DNA from: Novosphingobium clariflavum
Lineage (GTDB): Bacteria > Pseudomonadota > Alphaproteobacteria > Sphingomonadales > Sphingomonadaceae
Assembly (NCBI RefSeq): GCF_026420865.1
Contig: NZ_JAPCWC010000003.1
Coordinates: 124,001-188,000 of the forward strand
Length of the DNA: 64,000 nucleotides
Reading direction: 5' to 3'
The notes beneath the pieces are model-generated. The model worked only from the letters and a program-made list of their open reading frames with translations, made no database searches and was not told the origin of the DNA. The translations under genes and the position numbers were made by a program. Shown here in pieces: positions 52,166 through 60,743 of this stretch (within the stretch, counting starts at the first letter, position 1; every line of letters begins with the position of its first letter).

Positions 52166-55100
52166 ATGACGACCAAATCGCGCGCCGCCCGCTCGCTCGC
52201 CGCCCTGCTGCTCCTGGCACCGCTCCCGCAGCCCTTCCTGGCATCGGCTTCGGCCGAATCCAAGGCCGATGCGGTCAAGGACGACGCGGCGCCGGGAAGC
52301 GCGCAGCCTGCACGCAAGGCGTCGGAAGGTGACGGAAAGCAGCGTTCCCGCAAGGGGGCATCGCAATCCGCGCAGCAGCGTATTCCGGTGGTAGTCAAGC
52401 AGAACGGCGAGGACGAGCCGCTGGTCGGCGACGCCGATCCCTGGCTCTACCGGGGCAGCGACATTCCCCATGACAAGGAATGGCACTTCGGCGAGCTGTC
52501 GAATGGCCTCAAGTATGCCGTTCGCCGCAACGGGGTGCCGCCGGGCCAGGTCTCGATCCGCATCCGCGTCGATGCGGGTTCGCTCTACGAAACCGATCCT
52601 GAGCGTGGCTACGCGCATCTGCTCGAACACATGCTGTTCCGCGAATCGAAGTACATTCCCGAGGGCACCGCAATCGCCGCCTTCCAACGCCTCGGCGCGA
52701 CCTTCGGCAGCGATACCAATGCGGTGACCTCGACCACGCAGACCGTGTTCAAGCTCGACCTGCCCAATGCCACGCCGACCTCGCTGGACGAGACGTTCAA
52801 GCTGATGAGCGGCATGGTCACCGCGCCGGCGCTCTCGGCCTCGAACCTCAAGCAGGACCTGCCGATCGTGCTGGCCGAAATGCGCGAGCGTGGGGGAGCT
52901 GCCAAGCGGGTGCAGCAGGCGATGCAGCAGGTGATCTACGCCGGCCAGCCGCTGTCGCAGCGCGAGCCGATCGGCACTGTCGAGACGCTGACCGCCGCCA
53001 CGCCCGACACCGTGCGCGCGTTCTATTCGCGCTGGTACCGGCCCGACAACGTCGCGGTGATCGTGGCCGGTGATGCCGATCCGGCGACGCTGGAAAGCTA
53101 TGTGAAGAAGTGGTTCGCCGGCTGGAAGGCGGCGGGAGCGCTGGCAAAGGCGCCGAGCTTCGGTGATCCTGCCGCGCCTGCGGGTGCCGATCCCGCCAAC
53201 CCGGTGGGCGAGACGCGCGTGCTGGTCGAGCCGGACCTGCCGCCCTCGCTGCTCTATGCCACGCTGCGTCCCTGGCGGCAGGTGACCGACAACATCGCCT
53301 ACAACCAGGGGCTGATGGTCGACGCGATCGCGCAGGCCGTGATCAACCGCCGCCTCGAGACCAAGGCGCGTGCGGGCGGCAGCTATCTCTCCGCTTCGGT
53401 CAACCAGGAGGACGTCTCGCGTTCTGCGGACGCCACGTTCGTGTCGATTACACCGCTGGGCGATGACTGGAAGGCCGCGCTGCACGATGTGCGCGCGGTG
53501 ATCGCCGATGCCATCGAGAATCCGCCGACGCAGGAGGAGATCGACCGCGAAGTGGCCGAACTCGACGTCGGATTCCAGGTCCCGGTCGAGCAGCGCCGCA
53601 TCCTGCCCGGCTCCAAGCTGGCAGACGACCTGGTCAATGCGCTCGACATCCGCGAGACGGTGGCGGGACCGGAGGACGTGCTGCGCATCTTCCGCGAATC
53701 GAAGCCGATGTTCACGCCCGCCAAGGTGCTGGAGCATAGCCGTCAGCTCTTCAGCGGCACGGTCACCCGTGCGCTGTTCAGCACCCAGAAGGCCGGCGGC
53801 GTCACCGACGAGGCGCTGCGCCAGGCGCTGATGGCGCCGATCACGCCCGATGCCTCGACCCGTTCGGCGAGCAATGCGCCGCAAGTCTCGTTCGATACTT
53901 TGCCTGCCATCGGCAAGCCGCAGAAAGCGGTGTCCGACCAGCCCACGGGCTTGCTGGACATCGAGCAACTCAACTTTGCCAATGGCGTCAAGGTCCTGCT
54001 CTGGCCAGTGCAGGAAGAGCCCGGCCGCGTCACCGTGAAGGTGCGTTTCGGCGGCGGCACCCGCGCGATGGCGGCCAAGGATGCACCCTATCTCGGCCTT
54101 GCGAATTATGCGCTGGTGGGCTCCGGTCTGGCGACGCTGGGGCAGGAGGATCTCGACCGGATCTCCACCGGTCGCAAGATGGGCTTCGACTTCGACGTGC
54201 AGGACGCCTCGTTCGTCTTCACGGCGGAAACCCGCCCGCAGGATCTGGCTGACCAGCTCTATCTCTTTGCCGCCAAGCTCGACCTGCCGCGCTGGGATCC
54301 CAGTCCCTTCCTGCGCGCCAAGGCGGCGGCCAAGATCCAGTACGATACCTTCGCCACTTCGCCGCAGGGCGTGCTCAACCGCGACTTGACGTTCTATCAG
54401 CGCGGCAAGGATCCCCGTTTCGGCACGGCGACCCCCGCACAGATCGAGGCGACGACGGCCAAGGGCTTCAAGGCGGTATGGGGCAAGGCGCTGGCGAGCG
54501 GTCCGGTCGAAGTGCAGATCTATGGCGACTTCGACAAGACGGCCGCCATCGCCGCGCTGGAGAAGACCTTCGGCGCGCTCAAGCCGCGCGTGCCGGCACC
54601 GATCGCCAAGGTTGCCGAAGTTACGGTGCCCAAGCCGTCCGACGTGCCGGTGGTGCTGCACCACCACGGCGATCCCGATCAGGCGGCGGCGGTGATCTCG
54701 TGGCCGACCGGCGGCGGCGCCATGGGCATTCGCGAATCGCGCCAGCTCGAGGTGCTGACCCAGCTCTTCACCAACCGCCTGCTCGATGCCATGCGCGAGA
54801 AACTGGGCGTGGCCTATTCGCCTTACGTCTTTTCGCAGTGGCCGGTGGACATGACCACCGGCGGCTCGATCACGGCGGTGGCGCAGCTCGACCCCAAGTC
54901 GGTCACGGTGTTCTTCCAGACCGCCGACGAGATCGCCGAGAACCTGATCGCCAATCCGCCGACGGCCGAGGAACTGTCGCTGGTGACCGAACCGCTGCGC
55001 CAGCAGGTGACGCGCGCCGCATCGAGCACTTCGTTCTTCATGAGCCAGCTCGAGGGGGCGACCTACGACCCCTCGCGCATCGGCACGATCGGCACGATCC

Positions 55101-55231
55101 TCAACGACTACACGCTGGTGACGCCGCAGCAGATGCAGCAACTGGCCTCGCGCTATCTCGGCAAGGAAAAGTCCTGGCGGCTTGAGGTGATGCCGGAAGG
55201 CAAAAGCTCCGGCACGGTGGCCAAGCGCTGA
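52166..55231 (+). CDS. M16 family zinc metallopeptidase, exported
   Basis: A 1021-residue insulinase-like peptidase with both M16 halves. A signal peptide (AARSLAALLLLAPLPQPFLASASA) and a long Ala/Ser/Lys-rich linker precede the peptidase domain. The zinc motif is HLLEH in YAHLLEHMLFRES, with the downstream Glu in the usual ELPIVLAEMRERGG region. The second half has no zinc motif (YLGLANYALVGSG). The ATG at 52166 gives the signal peptide, and an upstream in-frame extension is not plausible. It is the second M16 in this window. Confidence 0.93.
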   Translation: MTTKSRAARSLAALLLLAPLPQPFLASASAESKADAVKDDAAPGSAQPARKASEGDGKQRSRKGASQSAQQRIPVVVKQNGEDEPLVGDADPWLYRGSDIPHDKEWHFGELSNGLKYAVRRNGVPPGQVSIRIRVDAGSLYETDPERGYAHLLEHMLFRESKYIPEGTAIAAFQRLGATFGSDTNAVTSTTQTVFKLDLPNATPTSLDETFKLMSGMVTAPALSASNLKQDLPIVLAEMRERGGAAKRVQQAMQQVIYAGQPLSQREPIGTVETLTAATPDTVRAFYSRWYRPDNVAVIVAGDADPATLESYVKKWFAGWKAAGALAKAPSFGDPAAPAGADPANPVGETRVLVEPDLPPSLLYATLRPWRQVTDNIAYNQGLMVDAIAQAVINRRLETKARAGGSYLSASVNQEDVSRSADATFVSITPLGDDWKAALHDVRAVIADAIENPPTQEEIDREVAELDVGFQVPVEQRRILPGSKLADDLVNALDIRETVAGPEDVLRIFRESKPMFTPAKVLEHSRQLFSGTVTRALFSTQKAGGVTDEALRQALMAPITPDASTRSASNAPQVSFDTLPAIGKPQKAVSDQPTGLLDIEQLNFANGVKVLLWPVQEEPGRVTVKVRFGGGTRAMAAKDAPYLGLANYALVGSGLATLGQEDLDRISTGRKMGFDFDVQDASFVFTAETRPQDLADQLYLFAAKLDLPRWDPSPFLRAKAAAKIQYDTFATSPQGVLNRDLTFYQRGKDPRFGTATPAQIEATTAKGFKAVWGKALASGPVEVQIYGDFDKTAAIAALEKTFGALKPRVPAPIAKVAEVTVPKPSDVPVVLHHHGDPDQAAAVISWPTGGGAMGIRESRQLEVLTQLFTNRLLDAMREKLGVAYSPYVFSQWPVDMTTGGSITAVAQLDPKSVTVFFQTADEIAENLIANPPTAEELSLVTEPLRQQVTRAASSTSFFMSQLEGATYDPSRIGTIGTILNDYTLVTPQQMQQLASRYLGKEKSWRLEVMPEGKSSGTVAKR

Positions 55232-55270
55232 ACGCGTGGCCGTCTGTCAGCAGGGGACGGCGCCAATTTG

Positions 55271-55317
55271 AATAGCCGCCCGCCATCGGTGGGCGGCTAT
55301 TGTTATATTTTTTATTT
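55271..55317 (+). terminator. Rho-independent terminator after the M16 gene
   Basis: Perfect arms AATAGCCGCCC (55271-55281) and GGGCGGCTATT (55291-55301) are followed by a T-rich stretch ending in TTTTTT within the next 15 bp. Confidence 0.92.
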
Positions 55318-55331
55318 GGGCGGGGGCTCGC

Positions 55332-56162
55332 ATGTTCAGGAAGGTTGTATCCCTGTTGGTGGGAGCCTTGGCAGTGCCGCAGGCTGCGCAGGCCGAGGCC
55401 GAGAATGCCGGTACGGGCGCCGGCACGGGCGAGGCATGGGTTATCTATGAACGGACGGGGGTAAATGGCCTCCCGTTGGTTGTCTTGGCGCGTACAGGCG
55501 ATGCAGAGGGTGAGAAACTGCTGCGCGAAGGGCTGGTCACCGCGGTAAGCTGTCGTGCCGACGCCGGCAACATGAACGACAATGGCATGCCGCGAGGCAC
55601 GGATAGCCTCTATGCGTTGGAAGACCGACTGGCTGGTGAGCGCGCGCTGCTAGACGCAGGCGGGGTGCATGTCGCCAGTGTGACTGGTGACGGCCAGCGT
55701 CGCGCCTTCTACGCGCACCGTGCGCCCATCGACTTGGACGCCATTGTTCTCGGCATGCCCGTTCCAGGCTTTTCTTGCGACGTTTCTGCGGTGGCGGACC
55801 GCCAATCGCTGATTGCGCTGATCACGCCGACGGCATTGGAGCGTCAACTGAATGGCGATCAATCCGTCATCGCCAGTTTGCAGCAACAGGGCGACGATGG
55901 GCATGTACCGCGCAAGACCGATTTCTGGTTCTACGGAGACAAGCAGGGCATTGCCTCTCTCGCGGCCTATCTGAAGCCCAAGGGTTTCATTGTCGACCAT
56001 GCCTTGAAGGACCCGGCAGGCGTGGTGTTGTCCCGGAACATGGCCGTCGATCTGGCTGAGTTCCGGTCTATCACGCCAAGCCTCGTCGAAGCGGCAGATC
56101 GCGCCGGGGTCGAGTACGATGGATGGGAAACGCTTGTGGTCAGACCCGCCTCAACACCCTGA
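55332..56162 (+). CDS. Probably exported DUF695 / RraB-like protein
   Basis: A 276-residue protein. N-terminal hydrophobic leader (MFRKVVSLLVGALAVPQAAQAEA) looks like a cleavable signal peptide. The middle (about 35-125) is DUF695-like (EAWVIYERTGVNGLPLVVLARTG, GTDSLYALEDRLAGERALL). The C-terminal part (about 185-270) resembles the RraB ribonuclease E inhibitor fold: KTDFWFYGDKQGIASLAAYLKPKGFIV and ending EAADRAGVEYDGWET. RraB is normally cytoplasmic, so an exported version is odd. Base composition looks lower in GC than its neighbours. Confidence 0.75.
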   Translation: MFRKVVSLLVGALAVPQAAQAEAENAGTGAGTGEAWVIYERTGVNGLPLVVLARTGDAEGEKLLREGLVTAVSCRADAGNMNDNGMPRGTDSLYALEDRLAGERALLDAGGVHVASVTGDGQRRAFYAHRAPIDLDAIVLGMPVPGFSCDVSAVADRQSLIALITPTALERQLNGDQSVIASLQQQGDDGHVPRKTDFWFYGDKQGIASLAAYLKPKGFIVDHALKDPAGVVLSRNMAVDLAEFRSITPSLVEAADRAGVEYDGWETLVVRPASTP

Positions 56163-56277
56163 AAACTCCATCACAGACTTTCAGTTTGCAACAATCTTTC
56201 CCATCGCCCCGATGCTGTGGCGCAATCGATCACGCTGATCGGCTAAAGCGGCTTTGCAAAAATTGCTTGGAGCGGCT

Positions 56278-56340
56278 ATGGGGCGCCCCTTGTTTGCGGT
56301 TCTTGCCGGTTTGGCCCTGTGCATGTGGCGCGGGGAGTGA
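56278..56340 (+). CDS. Possible 20-codon leader peptide upstream of DAHP synthase
   Basis: ATG at 56278 preceded by GGAG encodes a 20-residue hydrophobic peptide with one Phe and one Trp, stopping at 56340, 30 bp before the DAHP synthase start. It could be an attenuation leader or a tiny membrane peptide, or chance. No convincing competing hairpins were traced. Confidence 0.25.
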   Translation: MGRPLFAVLAGLALCMWRGE

Positions 56341-56369
56341 AGGCGAAGGAACAGCCAGGAGTACATGAC

Positions 56370-57743
56370 GTGGCTAGCAATTGGACCCCGGAAAGCTGGA
56401 AGGCTAAGGAAGCCCGCCACCTTCCGGTTTATGGCGATGCGGAGAAGCTGGGCGAGGTCGAGGCCACGCTTGCGAAGTTTCCGCCGCTGGTCTTTGCGGG
56501 CGAGGCGCGTGCTCTGAAGGCGGATCTCGCCGAAGTCGCCGCCGGTCGCGGTTTCCTGCTTCAGGGCGGGGACTGCGCGGAAAGCTTCGCCGAATTCAGC
56601 GCCGACAACATCCGCGATTCCTTCCGCGTGCTGCTGCAGATGGCGGTCGTGCTGACCTTCGCCAGCAAGCAGCCGGTGGTGAAGCTGGGTCGCATGGCGG
56701 GACAGTTCGCCAAGCCGCGCTCGGCCCCGACCGAGATGGTGAATGGCGTCGAGATGCCCAGCTACTTCGGCGACATCATCAACGGCATCGAAGGCAACGC
56801 CGAAGCGCGCCGCAACGATCCGGAACGCATGCTGCGCGCCTACACCCAGTCCTCGGCCACGCTGAACCTGCTGCGCGCTTTCGCGCATGGCGGCTATGCG
56901 AACCTGCGCCAGGTCCACCAGTGGACGATGGAACACATCGGCCGCAGCCCCTGGGGCGAGAAGTTCGCGCAGATGGCCGACCGCATCGGCGAGGCGCTGG
57001 ATTTCATGGCCGCCTGCGGCGTGGACCCGACCTCGGTTCCGCAGCTTCAGGGCACCGACTTCTACACCAGCCATGAAGCGCTGCTGCTCCCCTATGAGCA
57101 GGCGCTGACCCGCCGCGATTCGCTGACCGGCGACTGGTACGACTGTTCGGCCCACATGCTGTGGATCGGTGACCGTACCCGCTTCGAGGGTTCGGCCCAC
57201 GTCGAGTATCTGCGCGGCGTCGGCAACCCGATCGGCATGAAGTGCGGTCCCAGCCTTGAGCCCGATGCGCTGCTGCGCATGCTCGACACGCTGAACCCGG
57301 GCCGCGAACCGGGCCGCATGACGCTGATCAGCCGCTACGGCCATGACAAGGTCGAAGCAGGGCTGCCCAAGCTGGTGCGTGCGGTGAAGGCCGAAGGTCA
57401 TCCGGTGGTGTGGTCGTGCGACCCGATGCATGGCAATGTCATCAAGACCGACACCGGCTTCAAGACCCGTCCCTACGAGCGTATCCTCGCCGAAGTACGT
57501 GGTTTCTTTGCCGTTCACCGCGCCGAGGGTACCCATGCCGGCGGCATCCACATCGAGATGACCGGTCAGGACGTCACCGAATGCACCGGCGGCGCCATCG
57601 CCATTACCGACGAGGCGCTGAAGGATCGCTACCACACCCACTGCGATCCGCGTCTCAACGGTGCGCAGTCGATCGAACTCGCGTTCGAACTGGCGGATCT
57701 GCTCAATCTCGAAGCGACCGAGCGACACAAGCAGGCGGCCTGA
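56370..57743 (+). CDS. aroG: Class II 3-deoxy-7-phosphoheptulonate synthase (DAHP synthase)
   Basis: First step of the shikimate pathway, joining PEP and erythrose-4-phosphate. This is the plant/Mycobacterium-like class II enzyme, 457 residues. Motifs are [59 protein letters not shown] and [10 protein letters not shown], plus [12 protein letters not shown] and [19 protein letters not shown]. The GTG at 56370 is preceded by AGGAG and fits the usual length. A separate ATG at 56365 is out of frame. Confidence 0.95.
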   Translation: MASNWTPESWKAKEARHLPVYGDAEKLGEVEATLAKFPPLVFAGEARALKADLAEVAAGRGFLLQGGDCAESFAEFSADNIRDSFRVLLQMAVVLTFASKQPVVKLGRMAGQFAKPRSAPTEMVNGVEMPSYFGDIINGIEGNAEARRNDPERMLRAYTQSSATLNLLRAFAHGGYANLRQVHQWTMEHIGRSPWGEKFAQMADRIGEALDFMAACGVDPTSVPQLQGTDFYTSHEALLLPYEQALTRRDSLTGDWYDCSAHMLWIGDRTRFEGSAHVEYLRGVGNPIGMKCGPSLEPDALLRMLDTLNPGREPGRMTLISRYGHDKVEAGLPKLVRAVKAEGHPVVWSCDPMHGNVIKTDTGFKTRPYERILAEVRGFFAVHRAEGTHAGGIHIEMTGQDVTECTGGAIAITDEALKDRYHTHCDPRLNGAQSIELAFELADLLNLEATERHKQAA

Positions 57744-57772
57744 TCCGCCGCTTGCGTCCGGTAAAAAATGCA

Positions 57773-57802
57773 CGGGCAGGGGAGCCATGGCTCTCCTGCC
57801 CG
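57773..57802. terminator. Bidirectional terminator-like hairpin after DAHP synthase
   Basis: CGGGCAGGGGAGCC (57773-57786) pairs with GGCTCTCCTGCCCG (57789-57802), one mismatch, with an upstream A-run. It lies between the convergent gene ends. Confidence 0.75.
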
Positions 57803-57815
57803 TTCGTTCATGTGG

Positions 57816-58055
57816 TCAGAGCCAGTTGCGGCCGTCCGGCGTCGCACAGCCGTAAGGGGGGAGCTGGCCGGGGAATCGGGTCTGCATCTTGTGGCAACCC
57901 CAACTGCGCAGCGGGGCGGGTGCATAGCCGTTGAGGGCGATGCCGACCTCGTCGTAAGGGCTCTGTCCCTGTGCAACGTACATGTACCAACGGCCTCCGA
58001 ACATCACCAGTCCGGCGACGACAAAGACCGTTATAACATTCAGTAATTTCTTCAT
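57816..58055 (-). CDS. Small membrane-anchored unknown protein
   Basis: A 79-residue protein (MKKLLNVITVFVVAGLVMFGGRWYMYVAQ...) with one N-terminal hydrophobic helix and a Cys-containing mature part (WGCHKMQTRFPGQLPPYGCATPDGRNWL). Two cysteines may form a disulfide in the periplasm. An in-frame frame extends upstream, but the ATG at 58055 directly precedes the hydrophobic leader and is chosen. Family unknown. Confidence 0.72.
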   Translation of the reverse strand: MKKLLNVITVFVVAGLVMFGGRWYMYVAQGQSPYDEVGIALNGYAPAPLRSWGCHKMQTRFPGQLPPYGCATPDGRNWL

Positions 58056-58132
58056 TTTTATTCCGCTTGAAGCAATTGGGGGGAGGGCGGATCTGCCTTC
58101 CATGCTTCACGCGCGCAAGTGTTTTTGCAGTG

Positions 58133-60574
58133 TCAGGACAGTGCCACGGGCTCCTCCGGAGCGTCGCGCAGGCGCAAGTAAAGTTTGCCGTCGGCCGGGC
58201 GCGGCACGGCCAGGCTGCCGCCGGTGAAGCCGGGGGGAACCGTAACCGGCTGAGCGAACGCGCGGTCGGCTGCGACGGCGCCGATCAGGAACAGGTCGCG
58301 GCCCGACAGGGTGCAAGGTGCCGGGGCGTCGTTCTTGTTGTCGGGGCAGGCAAGGTTCTCGATGCGCGGCAAGCGGGCGAGCGTTGCCAGCGGCTTCCAG
58401 TCGCCCGCAGTCCCGTCGCCCACCAGCCGGAAGCGCAGGGGGCCGAAGGTTCCGGCGGGCAGGTCGCTGGCCTTGAGGCGCGCGACCATGACTTGCTGGC
58501 TTTCCAGTGTCAGGCCCTTGCCGCTGCTCAGGCGGGCGGCGACCGGGCCGCCGCTCGTCGCGATCTCTATGGTCGAGGCGGCGCCGAAATGATCGCCCTG
58601 GGCGGCCTTGATGGAGAAGACCAGTTCGCCGTTGTCTGGCAGTAAGTCGCCGGAACCGAGTTCCAGTGTGCGCGCACCAGGCGCGGATGGGCCGGGGTAG
58701 ACGGTGCGACCGATCAGTTCCGCCTGGGGGCGCGGACCGGCGATGCGGATCGGCAGCGAAAGATTGCGCCCGTCGGCCAGTGCGATGACGGCCTTGTCGG
58801 CCGTTCCCGCGTCAGGTGCTTTTGCGGCGCCCTGGGCGACAAGGCGCAGACGGTCCACGGTTCCCTCGCGCGTCAGGCCGTCAGGCTTGAACGCGATCTC
58901 GCCGAGCGTCAGCGATTGCACCTGATCGAGCCGCTGCCCGGTCAGTTCGCCTTCGGTGTCTCCGGCATGGAGCTCGAAACCGTCGATGCGGCTGGCTTCG
59001 GCGCGGGCGCGAAGGCTCAGCGTTTCGGGCCCCTTGGCACCCTGATAGCGCAGTTCCACACGCACTTCACCGGGCGCGGCCTTGGCAAGCGGCACCGTGA
59101 AGGCAAGCCGGTTGCCGTCGCGCACTTTCCATTCGAGCGCTTTGGGGCCGCCGTTTCTTTGCTGCATCGTCACGTCCTCGACGCAGGACGGGGCCGCGCC
59201 TTCGAGCACGACCTCGTTGTCGCGCCCGACGACCAGCCCATCGGCATCGCCGGTCACTTTCCAGGCATTGCCGTCCGGCCGCTGGAGCAGGAACTCCGGC
59301 CCCTCGAACGGCGCGAAGCCCCAGAGACCGTGAAGCTGCGCGCGCATCGAACCGGTGAAAGCGCTGGGCAGTGCTTCGCCGGTGATGACGTAGCCGCCCT
59401 TGTCGGCGCGCGGCGTCACCGGCACGTCGATGGTCTGGCCCGAGGCATTGGTGAGCTTCACCTTCATGTCGTGCGCGAAGGCGGTGGAGAACACCAGCGG
59501 CGCCCCCTCGACGGGCAGGAGGGCGCCGGGACGGGCGACGCAGATCGGCGCCTTGGCGGTGCTGCGCAGTTGCGGGGGAATATCCGCCTCGATCGCGGGA
59601 AGGGCGGTGACCATGACCGACTTGGGCTTCTGGAACGAAGGCGCGGCATTGAGCAGCAGCGACATCGTCTCGTCCCTGCGAACCGAGAGCGTGGGCAGGT
59701 AGCCGAACTGCGGGTTGTTGAAGGCGCCGAAGATGCGGGCAATGTCGCGGGCGACGCCGATATAGGCGCTGTAATAGCCCGCGCCCGCCTCGGGCGTGGC
59801 GCTCAATTGCAGGGCAAGGTCGGTGGGCGTACCGGTCAGCGTATCGGCCAGGGAACTGGAATGGACGTCGTTGAGGACGAGCGATTCCTTGTTCTCCAGG
59901 AGGCAGGAGGCCTGCATCTCGATGACCTTGGAGAGGCAGTCCTCGTTGAGCTTGATCGAAAGGCTGCGGGCCAGCACCGGGGCTACCGCGCGAAGGTATT
60001 CCGGCCCGGTATTGTCCTGCGCCTGGATCGCGCCCATGAACGAGGTGAGGCGCGAATGGTCGAGCGAGGCCTGGTTGAGGTCCTGACTGGCGCGCACGAA
60101 TTCGCCCGGCTTGCCGCGCACCGCATCGACCAGCGCGCCTTCCGCGCCGTTGGTATCGGGTACCATCAGCACGACCATCTGCCGCGCGCCCTTGGGCACG
60201 GTGAGAGCGAGCGCCTTGTCTTTTTCCTTGCTCTTCCAGGTGTCCGCGATGGCGATCCAGTTCTTGGGCGGGGGATTGGTGGCGCCCCGCAGGAACGCGG
60301 AGACGAGCAGGAACTTGAGGCCCTGATCCTCGGGCAGTGCGGCGTGGACGGAGATCCTGTCGCCTTCGGCAAGGCTGGGTACTTGTGCGATCGGCAGGCT
60401 CTGCTGGCCCCGCGTCACGGTGATCCTGAGGTCGGGGCCGGTCAGTTCGAAGGGCGCCGGATCGGCGAGCGCCGGAGCGGCCGTGCAGAGCAGGCAGGCC
60501 AGTGCGAGCGGCACGGTGCGCGCGAAGACGCGGGCAGGCGCGCAGGTGGAGCGGGGCGAATCGGCATCCTTCAT
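58133..60574 (-). CDS. Large unknown exported protein
   Basis: An 813-residue protein with a signal peptide after a basic start (RVFARTVPLALACLLCTAAPALA). The mature part is a series of predicted beta-sandwich-like segments (for example AHDMKVKLTNASGQTIDVPVTPRAD, ELIGRTVYPGPSAPG). A helical section near residues 160-250 has paired Cys (EDCLSKVIEMQASCLLEN). The pattern suggests a multi-domain outer-membrane- or surface-associated protein. I have no named family, and no catalytic motif is visible. It begins 170 bp from a divergent CocE-like gene. Confidence 0.75.
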   Translation of the reverse strand: MKDADSPRSTCAPARVFARTVPLALACLLCTAAPALADPAPFELTGPDLRITVTRGQQSLPIAQVPSLAEGDRISVHAALPEDQGLKFLLVSAFLRGATNPPPKNWIAIADTWKSKEKDKALALTVPKGARQMVVLMVPDTNGAEGALVDAVRGKPGEFVRASQDLNQASLDHSRLTSFMGAIQAQDNTGPEYLRAVAPVLARSLSIKLNEDCLSKVIEMQASCLLENKESLVLNDVHSSSLADTLTGTPTDLALQLSATPEAGAGYYSAYIGVARDIARIFGAFNNPQFGYLPTLSVRRDETMSLLLNAAPSFQKPKSVMVTALPAIEADIPPQLRSTAKAPICVARPGALLPVEGAPLVFSTAFAHDMKVKLTNASGQTIDVPVTPRADKGGYVITGEALPSAFTGSMRAQLHGLWGFAPFEGPEFLLQRPDGNAWKVTGDADGLVVGRDNEVVLEGAAPSCVEDVTMQQRNGGPKALEWKVRDGNRLAFTVPLAKAAPGEVRVELRYQGAKGPETLSLRARAEASRIDGFELHAGDTEGELTGQRLDQVQSLTLGEIAFKPDGLTREGTVDRLRLVAQGAAKAPDAGTADKAVIALADGRNLSLPIRIAGPRPQAELIGRTVYPGPSAPGARTLELGSGDLLPDNGELVFSIKAAQGDHFGAASTIEIATSGGPVAARLSSGKGLTLESQQVMVARLKASDLPAGTFGPLRFRLVGDGTAGDWKPLATLARLPRIENLACPDNKNDAPAPCTLSGRDLFLIGAVAADRAFAQPVTVPPGFTGGSLAVPRPADGKLYLRLRDAPEEPVALS

Positions 60575-60743
60575 GCAGAGGGGCAAAGCGTGTCTTTCCT
60601 GTCGGTTGCCTGACTCATGGGCTGACTTTACGAAAATAATACGTTTGGCCGCCACTTGCGGCGGATAACGAGCGATCGTGGCGGCTTTCGGGCAGACCTG
60701 CGCCGTCCACGATAACGGCGGTGTTCACGCTTGACCGCGTCAA

